This document shows positions 36,704 through 46,324 of a stretch of 63,198 bases of DNA, piece after piece. Numbering within the stretch: position 1 is the stretch's first letter; each line of letters opens with the position of its first letter. A program made the position numbers and the translations under genes. A model generated the notes under the pieces. The model was not told where the DNA came from. It searched no databases and saw only the letters and a program-made list of their open reading frames with translations. The stretch is taken from the NCBI RefSeq assembly GCF_012912105.1, contig NZ_QMEA01000044.1:1-63198 (forward strand), read 5' to 3'. This stretch comes from Brasilonema sp. UFV-L1. Its GTDB lineage: Bacteria > Cyanobacteriota > Cyanobacteriia > Cyanobacteriales > Nostocaceae.

Positions 36704-37015
36704 CTATGAAACGATTGCTAAAATGTCTTTTTCGGAGAGCAGTACGTATTCATCAGTTCCAAGCTTGATGTCGGTACCAGCGTATTTGGAGTAAAGAACT
36801 TTGTCTCCAACCTTCACGTCCAACGCCTGACGAGCACCGTCATCCTTGATTTTGCCTTCACCAACAGCAACAACTTCGCCGACTTGGGGCTTTTCTTTTG
36901 CTGTGTCGGGCAAATACAGACCACCTGCGGTCTTTTCTTCTGAGGCGCTCACTTTGACGAATACGCGATCGCCTAGAGGTTTAACTGTAGAAACGCTTAA
37001 AGATACAGCTGCCAT
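36704..37015 (-). CDS. groES: Co-chaperonin GroES (Hsp10)
   Basis: 103 residues. The mobile-loop region [30 protein letters not shown] and the ending [17 protein letters not shown] are canonical. It caps the GroEL ring. Transcribed with groEL; the CIRCE element lies 18 bp upstream of the ATG, so HrcA repression is expected. Confidence 0.96.
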   Translation of the reverse strand: MAAVSLSVSTVKPLGDRVFVKVSASEEKTAGGLYLPDTAKEKPQVGEVVAVGEGKIKDDGARQALDVKVGDKVLYSKYAGTDIKLGTDEYVLLSEKDILAIVS

Positions 37016-37032
37016 ACCAAATTTTCACCTTG

Positions 37033-37059
37033 TTAGCACTCTCAACTCCTGAGTGCTAA
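37033..37059 (-). promoter_or_regulatory. CIRCE operator (HrcA site)
   Basis: TTAGCACTC (37033-37041), a 9-base spacer and GAGTGCTAA (37051-37059): a perfect CIRCE consensus inverted repeat. It is palindromic and serves the minus-strand groESL operon. HrcA binding represses transcription until heat stress. Confidence 0.95.
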
Positions 37060-37262
37060 TTTACCTAAAGGCAGAGTGCAATGGCAACATTTTCTTTTGT
37101 ACGGGTTCCCGAACTTTACTTGCATAAACCCACGTAAGTACATATACTCTATTTTTCCGAGCTTTCAGGTTTTACTCCGTAAATGACGAATATGGAGATA
37201 TGGGCAACTTTTGTTTGCAAAGCTGGGAAATTGATATAGAACAGTAATCAGGGAGCCGCCAA

Positions 37263-37742
37263 TTGAGTAACACTACAGTGATCCAGTCCTACCTTCAGCT
37301 ACTAAAAACCACAAAACCACCAGCGAACAAAGCCCTAAGTATTTCTATAGAAGCTTTAGAACTGTCAAAAACTCAGAGGGACATTTTTATCTATGCTGTC
37401 CAGACAGTTTCTAACTGCTTACGTGAACAAACTCGTTTCTCATTTTGGGAAGATTTGAAAAAGCGACTCAAACAGCTAAATCTTCACCAAGAGCGAGAAA
37501 ACAATTCTAGTTGCACATTTGGAAATAAAGTCAACGGCTTGCCAGTTTGTTGCTCTAGACTGATAATAAAGGATTACCCGGATGCTGTGCGGTATCGCCC
37601 AACAACCCCGGAAGCCATTGAGCGGATTATACAAGAACACTTGATAGGCAACAAGGTGGTAGAAAAATATGCATTGTGTTTTCCCATCCTTTTTTGCCAG
37701 AAAGTTCCTGGTTGTTGTCGTGAACAACTTATAGAAGCTTAA
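37263..37742 (+). CDS. Hypothetical protein with a C-terminal remnant of a 2Fe-2S ferredoxin-like domain
   Basis: 159 residues. The N-terminal 80 residues are unrecognised, helical and low in similarity. The C-terminal part, DYPDAVRYRPTTPEAIERIIQEHLIGNKVVEKYALCFP, resembles the end of thioredoxin-like (2Fe-2S) ferredoxin proteins, but the cysteine-rich first half of that domain is absent. It contains only a CC pair and a few isolated cysteines. It may be a truncated or fused gene. Start TTG 37263 is uncertain. Located after groES on the opposite strand, with a 245-bp gap. Confidence 0.5.
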   Translation: MSNTTVIQSYLQLLKTTKPPANKALSISIEALELSKTQRDIFIYAVQTVSNCLREQTRFSFWEDLKKRLKQLNLHQERENNSSCTFGNKVNGLPVCCSRLIIKDYPDAVRYRPTTPEAIERIIQEHLIGNKVVEKYALCFPILFCQKVPGCCREQLIEA

Positions 37743-38097
37743 CATCCAACAAGGATATGGCACAGCAGTAAACAAATGAAAGTGTGGGTTAATTGTAATT
37801 TGGGAGCATCTTGAGTCCAACACTTACTTGTTAACCTGAATAATTATTATTTAATCAGTGTTTTTTAACCCGCAGCTTTCAAAGCGATATATAATAACGC
37901 ATTATCAATACTACTGCTCTAAGTATCCTTACTGGACTTTTGTCGTTTGTATAGAATTTCTTGGAAGTAATATCGACTTTTAGGAGTTCATAAAGCAAAG
38001 GCAAGTTAAGTAGGAAAAAGCACGACACCTCCTTAATCCACCAGAGAGGATATTGATTTAAGACCTTGATGGATCAAGCGCGATAAGTGCCACTGCT
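37743..38097. other. Gene-free spacer
   Basis: AT-rich upstream region of the response regulator; no ORF, repeat or clear promoter motif recognised. Confidence 0.45.
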
Positions 38098-38745
38098 ATG
38101 AAAGAACCCAGCATGAAAGATCACAAACGACTTCTACTTATTGATGATGACCCTAACCTCATCTTGCTGGTGAAGGATTATTTGGAATTCCGGGGTTATG
38201 ATGTCAGCACCGCCGAAAATGGTCGAGAAGCACTGGAAGTATTAGAGCAGGAGATTCCAGACATGATCATTTGCGATGTGATGATGCCGGAAATGGACGG
38301 ATATACTTTTGTAGAACAAGTCCGGCAAAATGAACGTACTAGCTGGATTCCCGTCCTATTCCTTTCAGCTAAGGGACAAAGCGCAGACCGAGTTAAAGGT
38401 CTGAATAAAGGTGCTGATGTCTATATGGTTAAGCCTTTTGAGCCAGAAGAATTGGTAGCACAAGTAGAATCTTCTCTGAAGCAAACCATTCGCTGGAAAG
38501 AACACCAAGCAAAAGGAGGGGAAAACGGCTCTCGCATCCAAGTTCCCTTCGATGTGCAGTTAACCCCAACAGAACTCAAAGTTGTCCAATTTGTGGCTAG
38601 GGGCTTAGCTAACCGCGAAATTGCTGAAGAATTAAATGTCAGCCAACGCACGGTAGAAAGCCATGTGTCCAATATGTTGGGCAAAACCAATCTCCACAAT
38701 CGCACTGAACTAGCGCGGTGGGCAATTGAAAATCAAATGGCGTAA
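38098..38745 (+). CDS. NarL/LuxR-type response regulator
   Basis: 215 residues. A receiver domain occupies residues 10-125, with acidic pocket Asp16-18, phosphoacceptor Asp60 (IICDVMMPEMDGY) and Lys112 (VKPFEPEELV). A linker is followed by a LuxR helix-turn-helix (LTPTELKVVQFVARGLANREIAEELNVSQRTVESHVSNMLGKT). No cognate histidine kinase lies nearby, so the partner is unknown. Upstream of the ATG there is no other gene; downstream is a repeat-rich spacer. Confidence 0.9.
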   Translation: MKEPSMKDHKRLLLIDDDPNLILLVKDYLEFRGYDVSTAENGREALEVLEQEIPDMIICDVMMPEMDGYTFVEQVRQNERTSWIPVLFLSAKGQSADRVKGLNKGADVYMVKPFEPEELVAQVESSLKQTIRWKEHQAKGGENGSRIQVPFDVQLTPTELKVVQFVARGLANREIAEELNVSQRTVESHVSNMLGKTNLHNRTELARWAIENQMA

Positions 38746-39386
38746 GTAAGCGTACAGTAGACGCCACAAACACTTGTGATCTCCATACGTCTCCAGTGCT
38801 GCTAGACGTACGGAGATACACAAACAACGGGGAGTTTCAGAGTTCCCATACAGGGACTTTTTGCCTGCGGAAGTTTTCTCTGTTGTAGACGCATGACAGC
38901 TTCCCGTAAGGGTGGCGACTAGCGTTGGGTTAGAGGTTTCCCCGTTGAGTGTAACTGACGTATCAAGCTGCGTAAGCGACAGCCATGTATGGTTTCCCGA
39001 CTTGTAGACACGCTCTTCGCCTTCCTCTTCAGGGTGGCGACTGGTGAGTCCAGTCCTGTGCCTCCTATGCCCTCCGGGCATGCTATGCAAACAGAGGAGT
39101 GGCGAATCGCAAAGTAGCGTGTTCGTGTCTCCTCTTACAAAAGGCTGTGCTGTGAAGGCAGCTGTGCCGTAGGCATAGGACATAGGCGGGTTTCCCGCAC
39201 CTTCTTCACTGGTGTAAGCACAAAATACACGCACAAAGGCGAACGCGTGTCTCCTATAGAGGAGCTGACGCGCAAGAGCACAGGTATGACTTTGCAGCGA
39301 GTGCGTATGCGAAAAATTCACCCACAACAACGTTGCCGAGTGCTAAGTCGCTACCTCACTCAGCATTAATGACTCATTCTCAAGAC
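38746..39386. repeat. Repeat-rich spacer with GC palindromes
   Basis: About 640 bp without a credible gene; open frames here are composed of repeat sequence. It holds cassette-like modules (gccctccgggcatgctatgc near 39069, and gccgtaggcataggac near 39167), plus short inverted repeats. Confidence 0.7.
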
Positions 39387-39695
39387 TTACCAACCGTCTT
39401 CTTCAAAAACAAATCGGTGCAAAATTTCTAAATTCAGTTCATTGAGATAGGTTAAGGCACTAGCAATCTGAAAAACCGTTCCTCGTAGCTCTAAATCAAA
39501 CTTACCTGGTTGCAACGCATAACCATTCAGTTGAGCTGCTGCAATATTGACTGTAATGCCGCAGTAGGATATTAATCGTGAAATAACTGGCTGTTTATGC
39601 AACTCCTTAGGAATACGAACTGTAATGCGAGTTGTCGTGCGTCGGTTGTCTCGAAAATCGATAGTAGATTTACCCTGCTGATTTGGAATGGCCAT
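39387..39695 (-). CDS. NIL domain-containing protein
   Basis: 102 residues from ATG 39695. A NIL domain (ferredoxin-like fold) spans about residues 25-95: TRITVRIPKELHKQPVISRLISYCGITVNIAAAQLNGYALQPGKFDLELRGT. The domain is often found in methionine import ATPases, but here it stands alone, as in several cyanobacterial proteins. A ligand-binding regulatory role is inferred, possibly linked to sulfur metabolism. Confidence 0.85.
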   Translation of the reverse strand: MAIPNQQGKSTIDFRDNRRTTTRITVRIPKELHKQPVISRLISYCGITVNIAAAQLNGYALQPGKFDLELRGTVFQIASALTYLNELNLEILHRFVFEEDGW

Positions 39696-39907
39696 AATAG
39701 CTTTCCTTTGCAATTTTCTGGTGCGGGTTTTATGTTACAACGAATTTTTCTCCCGCAACAAAAATCTTGACACGACTTTTTATTAAAGGGGTGTAGTGTC
39801 ATGACCTCCCCCGAATTATTTACGAATCTTAATGTTTTGTTGATCAGTCTTTCACCAACTAGAAATTTAGGATTTGTGACACAAAAAATTTAAAGATGCA
39901 GCGGGTT

Positions 39908-40080
39908 ATACCAATTCAAAATTCGCTGCCTACGGCACGCTACTAACACATTCAAAATTCGTCTTGAAAAGTTTTGCGCCGGGAAACCCGGACGCGCAAA
40001 CTTTTCGCAAAATGAAGAAAGCTAGGCATAACAAGGGTTTGGGAGTGTGTATCTGTCACATTCTTTTTTCAAATTGGTAT
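39908..40080. repeat. MITE-like element with terminal inverted repeats
   Basis: ataccaatt (39908-39916) and aattggtat (40072-40080) are perfectly inverted. Inside are two copies of ttcaaaattcg and a GC palindrome (gccgggaaacccggacgcg). 173 bp, no coding content. Confidence 0.65.
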
Positions 40081-40211
40081 TATCTGACCGGAATGCATCA
40101 TTTTCAACAAAATCTAAAAACCGGGTAACTGAGGCGGAAAATTAAGGTAAGGCTTGTGTCCTCATTCTCAAGAAACCCCCTAGTTTAACCCTGGTGCAAG
40201 ATATTAAGTTG

Positions 40212-41081
40212 TTATCCAACTTTGAGAATATCCAGAAAAGCAAAAACGGCTCTCGGCAATAAAGCATCTGCAAGAATAGCAACTCCAATAATTCTCTCTA
40301 GAGGTACTGGCAAACTCCTCATTTCTATGGTATATGGTATGGGTTGGGCTGCTAATTTAGCCATGACAGTTGCCCCTAATCCTTGCTTGACCATACTGAG
40401 AACTGTCGAATCTTCCCTCACCTCGTAGTCCACCTTGAGAGTTTGACCAAATTGTAAAAAATGAGCGTGGACTGTCTTGTTGTGTTGAGGACTGCGGAGA
40501 TTCATAATCATCGGAAACTCTGCCAACTGTTCCCAACTGAGTGACTCACCAGCAGCGATTGACTTGGGCGGTAGCAGTGCAACAAACTCATCTCGGAATA
40601 ACTCCCATGTGTCAAACTCTTTTGTCGTCGGTAACAACGTGAAGCCAACGTCCGCTTGACTTTCTCGCAGTGCTTGTTCTACCTCTGCATATCGGTCATA
40701 TTCGGTCATGACAACGCTAATCTTTGGGAACTTCTTGCGAAAACGAGCAATAACCTCTGGTAAGACATGAGTTGCGATGCTGCGAACACAAGCAACCCGA
40801 ACCTGTCCAGCCTGTAATCCTTTTTCCAGGTTAGCTTTTTCCTGAATCACCTCTAATAAATGCAAAACTTGACGCGCCTCCTGAATTACTTGCTCTCCAG
40901 TTGGCGTCAAAATTGCACCATGTCTACCCCGAAACAAGAGAATGACTCCGAGTTCTTCTTCAAGTGTGGCGATCGCATGACTAACAGTTGATTGAGATAG
41001 CCCCAAATGTAGAGCCGCTGAACTGAAGTTACCATAGTCGGCAACAGTCACAAAAGCCAGCAACTGAGAGATTTTTAACAT
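40212..41081 (-). CDS. LysR family transcriptional regulator
   Basis: 289 residues from ATG 41081. The N-terminal helix-turn-helix is typical: FVTVADYGNFSSAALHLGLSQSTVSHAIATLEEELGVILLFRGR. A periplasmic-binding-like effector domain follows. Divergent from the NhaC-family antiporter gene, with a 173-bp intergenic region containing an ATC-N9-GAT palindrome that is a candidate LysR operator. It probably regulates that transporter and itself; the effector is unknown. Confidence 0.93.
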   Translation of the reverse strand: MLKISQLLAFVTVADYGNFSSAALHLGLSQSTVSHAIATLEEELGVILLFRGRHGAILTPTGEQVIQEARQVLHLLEVIQEKANLEKGLQAGQVRVACVRSIATHVLPEVIARFRKKFPKISVVMTEYDRYAEVEQALRESQADVGFTLLPTTKEFDTWELFRDEFVALLPPKSIAAGESLSWEQLAEFPMIMNLRSPQHNKTVHAHFLQFGQTLKVDYEVREDSTVLSMVKQGLGATVMAKLAAQPIPYTIEMRSLPVPLERIIGVAILADALLPRAVFAFLDILKVG

Positions 41082-41150
41082 ACTGTCTTTGACTTCATTA
41101 ATCAAGTAAAGCCATATTTTGATAAATGCAAAAGTCTTTACCCTTCATCC

Positions 41151-41165
41151 ATCGATTTTATCGAT
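41151..41165. promoter_or_regulatory. Candidate LysR operator ATC-N9-GAT
   Basis: The palindrome ATCGATTTTATCGAT lies midway between the divergent LysR and NhaC genes. It fits the T-N11-A / ATC-N9-GAT pattern bound by LysR-type regulators. Assignment is by pattern and position. Confidence 0.6.
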
Positions 41166-41254
41166 ATAAGGTATCTAAGAAATACTTTGTTTTGTAATTT
41201 TGTAATGACTAAACTGTTTACTGTTGGAGAAAAGAGAATTGAATTATCAAGAAG

Positions 41255-42583
41255 ATGAACTCATTCTTGCCTCTAGTTTTTTGCTTTGTTATCTTGCTGT
41301 GTAGTGTTATCAAAGGTTACTTTGTTGCCTATCCACTTTTCCTTTCTCTGGTTATACTCCTTGTGACATTTTCTTACCAAGGCTTTCCAGTCAAATCTTT
41401 AATTAAAATGGCTTTTGCTAGTACTAAAAAAGCTTTTCCAGTCATCAAAATCCTCTTATTAATTGGAGCAGTGACAGCCGTGTGGATGGCAGCAGGAACA
41501 ATTCCGGCTTTGGTTTACTATGGAACACAATTAATAAATCCTCAATATTTTATACTTTCAGCCTTTGTCCTCTCCTGTTTGATTTCTATACTCTTAGGAA
41601 CTTCCTTTGGTACAGTCAGTACTGTAGGAGTTTCCCTGATGATTATGGCAAGAGAGGGAAATATTAATCCTCATTTAGCTGCCGGGGCAATTATTGCGGG
41701 AGCCTATTTTGGAGATAGGTGTTCTCCTATGTCTTCTAGTGCGTATCTTGTTGCTAGTATTACCAATACTAAGCTACATCAAAACCTAAGAGCTATGATA
41801 TCAACTGCTTGGTTGCCTTTAATAGCTTCTAGCTTGATTTATTTCATCTTTTCAATCAGCAATCCTGTTGAAATTATAAATAGTGATTTAATTTCCGAAA
41901 TACCTAAATTATTTCATATTAACCCACTTGTGTTACTTCCAGCTTTTGCTGTTATAGTACTTTGTATTTTCAAAGTAGAAGTGAAATTAACATTACTAGC
42001 TAGTCTTGTAATTGGATTCTTTGTAGGGATATGTTTCCAAGGATATTCTTGGTTGAAAATGGTAAATTTTGCTTGGCTTGGTTTCAACTTAGAACCAAGA
42101 ATGAACTTGAGTGAAGTTCTGACAGGAGGAGGTATCTTTTCGATGCTTAGAGTTTCACTAGTCGTCATTTTCTCGACTTCTCTATCAGGAATAATCGTCG
42201 GAACAAAGACATTCGCAAGTGTGGAGAATCTTCTCAAAAGAGCTTCTTCTAGGAGTCGTTTATTTTTCGGAACCACTACAGTTGGGTTAGCATCAGCCGC
42301 TTTTGGTTGCACTCAAACGCTAGCAATTCTCATGACTCACCAGCTTGTAAAAGAAAAGTATAAGCAAGAGCGCTTAGACAATTATGAATTAGCAACTGAT
42401 ATCGAAAATACAGCTGTTGTACTCTCACCTCTCATTCCTTGGAATATTGCTGGATTAGTACCTGCAACTTTATTGATGACTGATTCGGGATTTATTCCTT
42501 ATGCCGCTTATTTATATCTAATTCCAGTTTTTAATTGGATTCAATTTAAGTTAACAGAATCCAAAATGCAAGATGATTTTTAA
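41255..42583 (+). CDS. NhaC-family Na+/H+ antiporter-like membrane protein
   Basis: 442 residues with about 11-12 transmembrane segments. Conserved NhaC signatures: GTSFGTVSTVGVSLMIMA and GAIIAGAYFGDRCSPMSSSA, which include the ion-binding Asp, and later ENTAVVLSPLIPWNIAG. It is expected to sit in the cytoplasmic membrane and exchange Na+ (or a related substrate) for H+. Other NhaC-superfamily members carry metabolites, so the substrate is provisional. Divergent LysR regulator upstream; the GNAT gene overlaps its 3' end by 11 bp. Confidence 0.88.
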   Translation: MNSFLPLVFCFVILLCSVIKGYFVAYPLFLSLVILLVTFSYQGFPVKSLIKMAFASTKKAFPVIKILLLIGAVTAVWMAAGTIPALVYYGTQLINPQYFILSAFVLSCLISILLGTSFGTVSTVGVSLMIMAREGNINPHLAAGAIIAGAYFGDRCSPMSSSAYLVASITNTKLHQNLRAMISTAWLPLIASSLIYFIFSISNPVEIINSDLISEIPKLFHINPLVLLPAFAVIVLCIFKVEVKLTLLASLVIGFFVGICFQGYSWLKMVNFAWLGFNLEPRMNLSEVLTGGGIFSMLRVSLVVIFSTSLSGIIVGTKTFASVENLLKRASSRSRLFFGTTTVGLASAAFGCTQTLAILMTHQLVKEKYKQERLDNYELATDIENTAVVLSPLIPWNIAGLVPATLLMTDSGFIPYAAYLYLIPVFNWIQFKLTESKMQDDF

Positions 42584-43118
42584 AAACTTTACTTTTGGAT
42601 TAAGAATTGATATTATGCACAACCAACAGTTTTTAATTCGAGACGCTAACGTAAGTGATGTTTCTACTATAATGGAACTCATTAAGCTGAAAGCTGAGTT
42701 TGATGGTTGTCTTGACTTTGTAGAGGCGACACCGAAGAAACTAGAAGATACTTTATTTTGTGAAAATCCACTTGCTTTTGTTTTGTTGGCTGAGATTGAT
42801 AAAAATCCAATTGGATTTGCCACATATCACCAGATTTACTCAACCTTTCTTGCTCAACCTGGAATCTGGCTAGATGATTTATATATCAAAGCTGAATATC
42901 GAAAGCATGGAATTGGTGAAGCGTTGATAAAACATTTATGTGAAATGACTCAGAAAATAGGAGGTGGAAGAATAGATTGGATAGTTGCTACTCATAATGC
43001 TCCCGCAATACAGTTTTACGAGAAAATGGGCGCACAAATTATCCAACGAGTCAGATTATGTCGTTTGGATAAGGAGGCGATCTGCCGAAAGCAGCAGCGT
43101 TTGCGCAGCGCCCCCTAA
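42573..43118 (+). CDS. GNAT family N-acetyltransferase
   Basis: 181 residues from ATG 42573, which overlaps the antiporter stop; ATG 42615 gives 167 residues and may be the real start. GNAT features: IRDANVSDVSTIMELIKLKAEF, LDDLYIKAEYRKHGIGEALI with the acetyl-CoA-binding RKHGIG loop, and THNAPAIQFYEKMGA. The last ~13 residues (ICRKQQRLRSAP) read into a dispersed GC-rich repeat (gtttgcgcagcgccccctaagg), so the native C-terminus was replaced by an insertion. The substrate is unknown. Confidence 0.87.
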   Translation: MIFKNFTFGLRIDIMHNQQFLIRDANVSDVSTIMELIKLKAEFDGCLDFVEATPKKLEDTLFCENPLAFVLLAEIDKNPIGFATYHQIYSTFLAQPGIWLDDLYIKAEYRKHGIGEALIKHLCEMTQKIGGGRIDWIVATHNAPAIQFYEKMGAQIIQRVRLCRLDKEAICRKQQRLRSAP

Positions 43119-43318
43119 GGGGCTAGCTATCGCTCGCCATGTATATCTGTAGAAGTACCTTGATTCACATCTTGTACTTTCGTATGAACTAAAATTCCGG
43201 CTGAAAGCTTAAGCCCATAAGGTCTAAAATAAAAATATTAGCAGCAAACGTGATCAATATATCTTGTAACTCACAGCCATAATTTGTTCTTTGTGATTCC
43301 AAGAGTCAATTTAGAATT

Positions 43319-43909
43319 ATGCATACAAAAGCACCTTTACCTCTTACTCTTTTAAACGGCAAAGAAACCTTACCTATTATCGAAGCTTATTTTGAATTCA
43401 ATCATCTGAAACATCTCTATCGTCAGGGTTGGCTAAGGCATGGTATAGAACAAAAGTATTGTGAAAGTGTTGCTGAACATTCATTTTGTGTTGCACTCTT
43501 AGCTTTATTTTTGGCTGATGAATATCATATTGAGTTAGATAAAGCTAAAGTCATTCGTATGGCTTTAATACATGATTTGGGAGAAATATATGCTGGGGAT
43601 TTTACTCCACAAGATATCATAGAACGAAGCCATAAATATCAGCTAGAAAAGCAATCTATTTTTCAAGTACTGAGTAAACTTCCTAATGGTTCAGAATGGA
43701 TTGCTTTATGGGAAGAATATGACAAGGGAGAATCTGCTGAATCCCAGTTTGTTCACCAAGTAGATCGATTAGAATTGGCTTTACAAGCCAGCGTATACGA
43801 ACATCTTGAACTCGCCAATTTATCAGTATTTTTTGAGTCTGCGAATCAGGCTTTGTCGGCAGATAAACTAAAATTTATCACAAAAGCGCTAGAAAACTTA
43901 AGGAAGTAA
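43319..43909 (+). CDS. HD domain-containing hydrolase
   Basis: 196 residues. An HD domain with metal-binding residues H..HD..D: VAEHSFCVALLAL, ALIHDLGEIYAGD and HQVDRLELALQA. It resembles the YfbR/HDDC2 group of 5'-nucleotidases and phosphohydrolases; substrate not assigned. It ends 70 bp before the asnS stop, with a bidirectional terminator between. Confidence 0.87.
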   Translation: MHTKAPLPLTLLNGKETLPIIEAYFEFNHLKHLYRQGWLRHGIEQKYCESVAEHSFCVALLALFLADEYHIELDKAKVIRMALIHDLGEIYAGDFTPQDIIERSHKYQLEKQSIFQVLSKLPNGSEWIALWEEYDKGESAESQFVHQVDRLELALQASVYEHLELANLSVFFESANQALSADKLKFITKALENLRK

Positions 43910-43942
43910 AATTCATACAACTATTAATACTCAAGTAAAAAG

Positions 43943-43970
43943 AAACCCGATTTTCTCAAAAACCGGGTTT
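43943..43970. terminator. Bidirectional terminator between HD and asnS genes
   Basis: Stem aaacccg (43943-43949) and cgggttt (43964-43970), flanked by T's on the plus side and A's on the minus side (T-run on the minus strand), so it can serve both convergent genes. Confidence 0.7.
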
Positions 43971-43980
43971 TTAAAAACAG

Positions 43981-45372
43981 TTAAAACTCCGCACATTCCG
44001 GTGTACGTGGAAACGGAATCACATCTCTGATATTTCCCATCCCCGTCATAAATTGCACGAGTCGTTCAAAACCCAACCCAAAACCAGCATGGGGAACAGT
44101 TCCAAAGCGTCGCAAATCGAGATACCACCACAAATCTTCTGGTTTCATTCCTTGAGCAAGTATACGACGTTCGAGAACATCTAAACGTTCTTCTCTTTGA
44201 GAACCGCCAATAATCTCACCAATTTTTGGTGCAAGAATATCCATCGCAGAAACGGTTTTTTCGTCTTCATCTAAACGCATGTAAAAAGCTTTGATGTGCG
44301 CTGGATAATTGGTAACGATAACGGGCTTCTTGAAAAGTTGTTCACAAAGATAGCGTTCGTGTTCAGATTGTAAATCCAAACCCCAGTTGACAGGATATTC
44401 AAACTTAACATCAGCTTTTTCTAGGAGTTTGACAGCTTCTGTGTAAGTGATGCGCTCAAATTCATTATTAATAATGTTGTCTGCCGTTGCCAATACAGTA
44501 TTATCAATACGCTGATTGAAAAATTCCATGTCTTCTGGGCAAGTTTCCATGACATATTTGAAAATATGTTTGAGAAACGCCTCGGCTAAATCCATATCTC
44601 CCTTCAAGTCACAGAAAGCCATCTCTGGTTCCACCATCCAAAATTCTGCTAAGTGGCGAGAAGTGTTAGAATTTTCTGCACGGAAAGTAGGACCAAAAGT
44701 GTAGACATTACTAAACGCCATCGCCATGACTTCGGCTTCGAGTTGACCACTGACTGTTAGATATGTGGGTTTACTAAAAAAGTCTTTACTATAGTCTACA
44801 GCTTTGGTTTCTGTGCGGGGAACATCTTTGAGATCCAAACTAGTTACACTAAAAAGTTCACCTGCACCTTCGCAATCATTGGCGGTGATGATGGGAGTAT
44901 GTATCCACAAAAAACCGCGTTCTTGGAAGAATTGATGAATGGCGGTAGCGCAGGCGTTTCTGACTCGAAAAACTGCACCAAAGGAATTGGTGCGCGATCG
45001 CAAATGTCCAATAGTTCGCAAAAACTCAAAGGAATGGCGTTTCTTTTGCAGCGGATATGTTTCGGGATCAGCTTCGCCAAAAACTTTTACCTTGTCTGCT
45101 TTCAACTCAATCCGCTGTCCTTTTCCAACAGAAGCCACCAGTACTCCAGCCACTTCTACAGAAGCACCAGTATTGAGCTTTTTTAAAATATCATCATAGT
45201 TTAGCAAATCCTGATTGAGTATCACTTGCAAACTAGCCAAGGATGAGCCATCATTAACTTCTATAAAAGAAAATTCTTTTAACTCTCGTTTCGTGCGAAC
45301 CCAGCCTTGAACGACTAAAAACTCATCAGGTTGACCACTTCGCAATGTTTCTGCAATCCTTAGATTTACCAT
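43981..45372 (-). CDS. asnS: Asparaginyl-tRNA synthetase
   Basis: 463 residues from ATG 45372. It is a class II synthetase of the AspRS/AsnRS group: an N-terminal OB-fold anticodon-binding domain ([37 protein letters not shown]), then motifs [24 protein letters not shown] and [28 protein letters not shown]. It attaches Asn to tRNA-Asn. The preceding gene's stop (45374) is one base from this start, so the two are translationally coupled. Confidence 0.95.
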   Translation of the reverse strand: MVNLRIAETLRSGQPDEFLVVQGWVRTKRELKEFSFIEVNDGSSLASLQVILNQDLLNYDDILKKLNTGASVEVAGVLVASVGKGQRIELKADKVKVFGEADPETYPLQKKRHSFEFLRTIGHLRSRTNSFGAVFRVRNACATAIHQFFQERGFLWIHTPIITANDCEGAGELFSVTSLDLKDVPRTETKAVDYSKDFFSKPTYLTVSGQLEAEVMAMAFSNVYTFGPTFRAENSNTSRHLAEFWMVEPEMAFCDLKGDMDLAEAFLKHIFKYVMETCPEDMEFFNQRIDNTVLATADNIINNEFERITYTEAVKLLEKADVKFEYPVNWGLDLQSEHERYLCEQLFKKPVIVTNYPAHIKAFYMRLDEDEKTVSAMDILAPKIGEIIGGSQREERLDVLERRILAQGMKPEDLWWYLDLRRFGTVPHAGFGLGFERLVQFMTGMGNIRDVIPFPRTPECAEF

Positions 45373-45373
45373 A

Positions 45374-45739
45374 TCATCCAGCAACAGACTTTAATAACCA
45401 GCCTATGATAACGCCCAATCCACCAAAGCGGACGGCTTGCCAAAAAGGTTCTTTAAAACTACCCCAAGAAAACAACTGACTTTCTAAGTTGAGTTCCAGC
45501 AGTTCCAGTTGTTGTTGAATTTGCTTTAACTCGGCTTTCACATTTGGTAATTCACTGTGATGCAGTTGTTTAAGACGTTGTTGTAATTTTCTTTGACTTG
45601 CTCTATCTGCTTGTACTTGATTGTAGCGTTCCTTCAAAGTAGCAAGCGCATCCTCCACTTTCAAGAGTTCTTGTTTAAATTCTTGATGTTGATTTTCTTC
45701 ATGAAATGGGGGCCCAGATGCTTTTTTAAGCGGCTTCAT
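45374..45739 (-). CDS. Coiled-coil membrane-associated protein upstream of asnS
   Basis: 121 residues from ATG 45739. A long coiled coil (about residues 15-90) precedes a C-terminal hydrophobic helix ([18 protein letters not shown]) that is likely a membrane anchor. An in-frame start at 45823 would add an unrelated N-terminus. No domain recognised; the sequence pattern is conserved in cyanobacteria as far as I recall. It is coupled to asnS (one-base spacing). Confidence 0.62.
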   Translation of the reverse strand: MKPLKKASGPPFHEENQHQEFKQELLKVEDALATLKERYNQVQADRASQRKLQQRLKQLHHSELPNVKAELKQIQQQLELLELNLESQLFSWGSFKEPFWQAVRFGGLGVIIGWLLKSVAG

Positions 45740-45866
45740 GTACAAATTAGTAAACTTAAGGTAAGACACGATTCTGCCAATAATCTTACCTTTCGTTTTG
45801 GTAGCCAATGGTAAAGATACCAAAACATTTTCTTGTGATCATTCAAAAGACTCTTACTCAGCACTT

Positions 45867-46163
45867 ATGACTGACATCATGTCGAAATCAACCCATCTGG
45901 ATAAAGCTAGTCAACTGAATCAGTTTAGTACCTTGGAACTAGCCCAAGCTTTGATGGAGAAACTGAGCATTTCTCCTAATGATTGGCATCGTCTCAAGTC
46001 TAACCGCAATGTTCGCGCGAGTGAACAAGCAGCTGCTGCTCTTGTGTTTCTCTTAAAAGATGAACCACAAGAAGCATTACCCAGACTCCAGCAAGCAACT
46101 GGTTGGTTGGATCGCTCTATTTCCGCCCCACCTTGTCCGACTCACGGCGAGCACAAAAAGTAA
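45867..46163 (+). CDS. DUF6439 domain-containing protein
   Basis: 98 residues from ATG 45867 (the frame opens at 45798 but the extra N-terminus is not conserved). The family core is clear: LELAQALMEKLSISPNDWHRLKSNRNVRASEQAAAALVFLLKDEPQEALPRLQQATGWLDRSISAPPCPTHG (cited in pieces of family motifs NDWHRLKS and GWLDRSISAPPCP). Short helical cyanobacterial protein, function unknown. A terminator follows 120 bp downstream. Confidence 0.8.
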   Translation: MTDIMSKSTHLDKASQLNQFSTLELAQALMEKLSISPNDWHRLKSNRNVRASEQAAAALVFLLKDEPQEALPRLQQATGWLDRSISAPPCPTHGEHKK

Positions 46164-46281
46164 TGGAGAAACAGACAACCAGGAAGTTTTTTCCATTGTT
46201 GCTTTTCCATCAGCCTCTGACTTGAGAGAGTGATAACGCACACTTTTCACCCTATCAAAAGCCAAAGATTGTACCTATAAC

Positions 46282-46323
46282 GGAGGGTTGGGAATATTTC
46301 CCTAACCTCCTGTGCATTTTTTT
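46282..46323 (+). terminator. Rho-independent terminator
   Basis: Imperfect 12-bp stem (ggagggttggga 46282-46293 with tccctaacctcc 46299-46310) followed by T7 at 46317-46323. Serves the DUF6439 gene; it ends two bases before the stop of the convergent anti-sigma-like gene. Confidence 0.75.
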
Positions 46324-46324
46324 G

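Noticed and set aside
38710-39330. 206-codon minus-strand frame
   Set aside because: Composed of palindromic repeats and antisense of the response-regulator end; composition is not protein-like.
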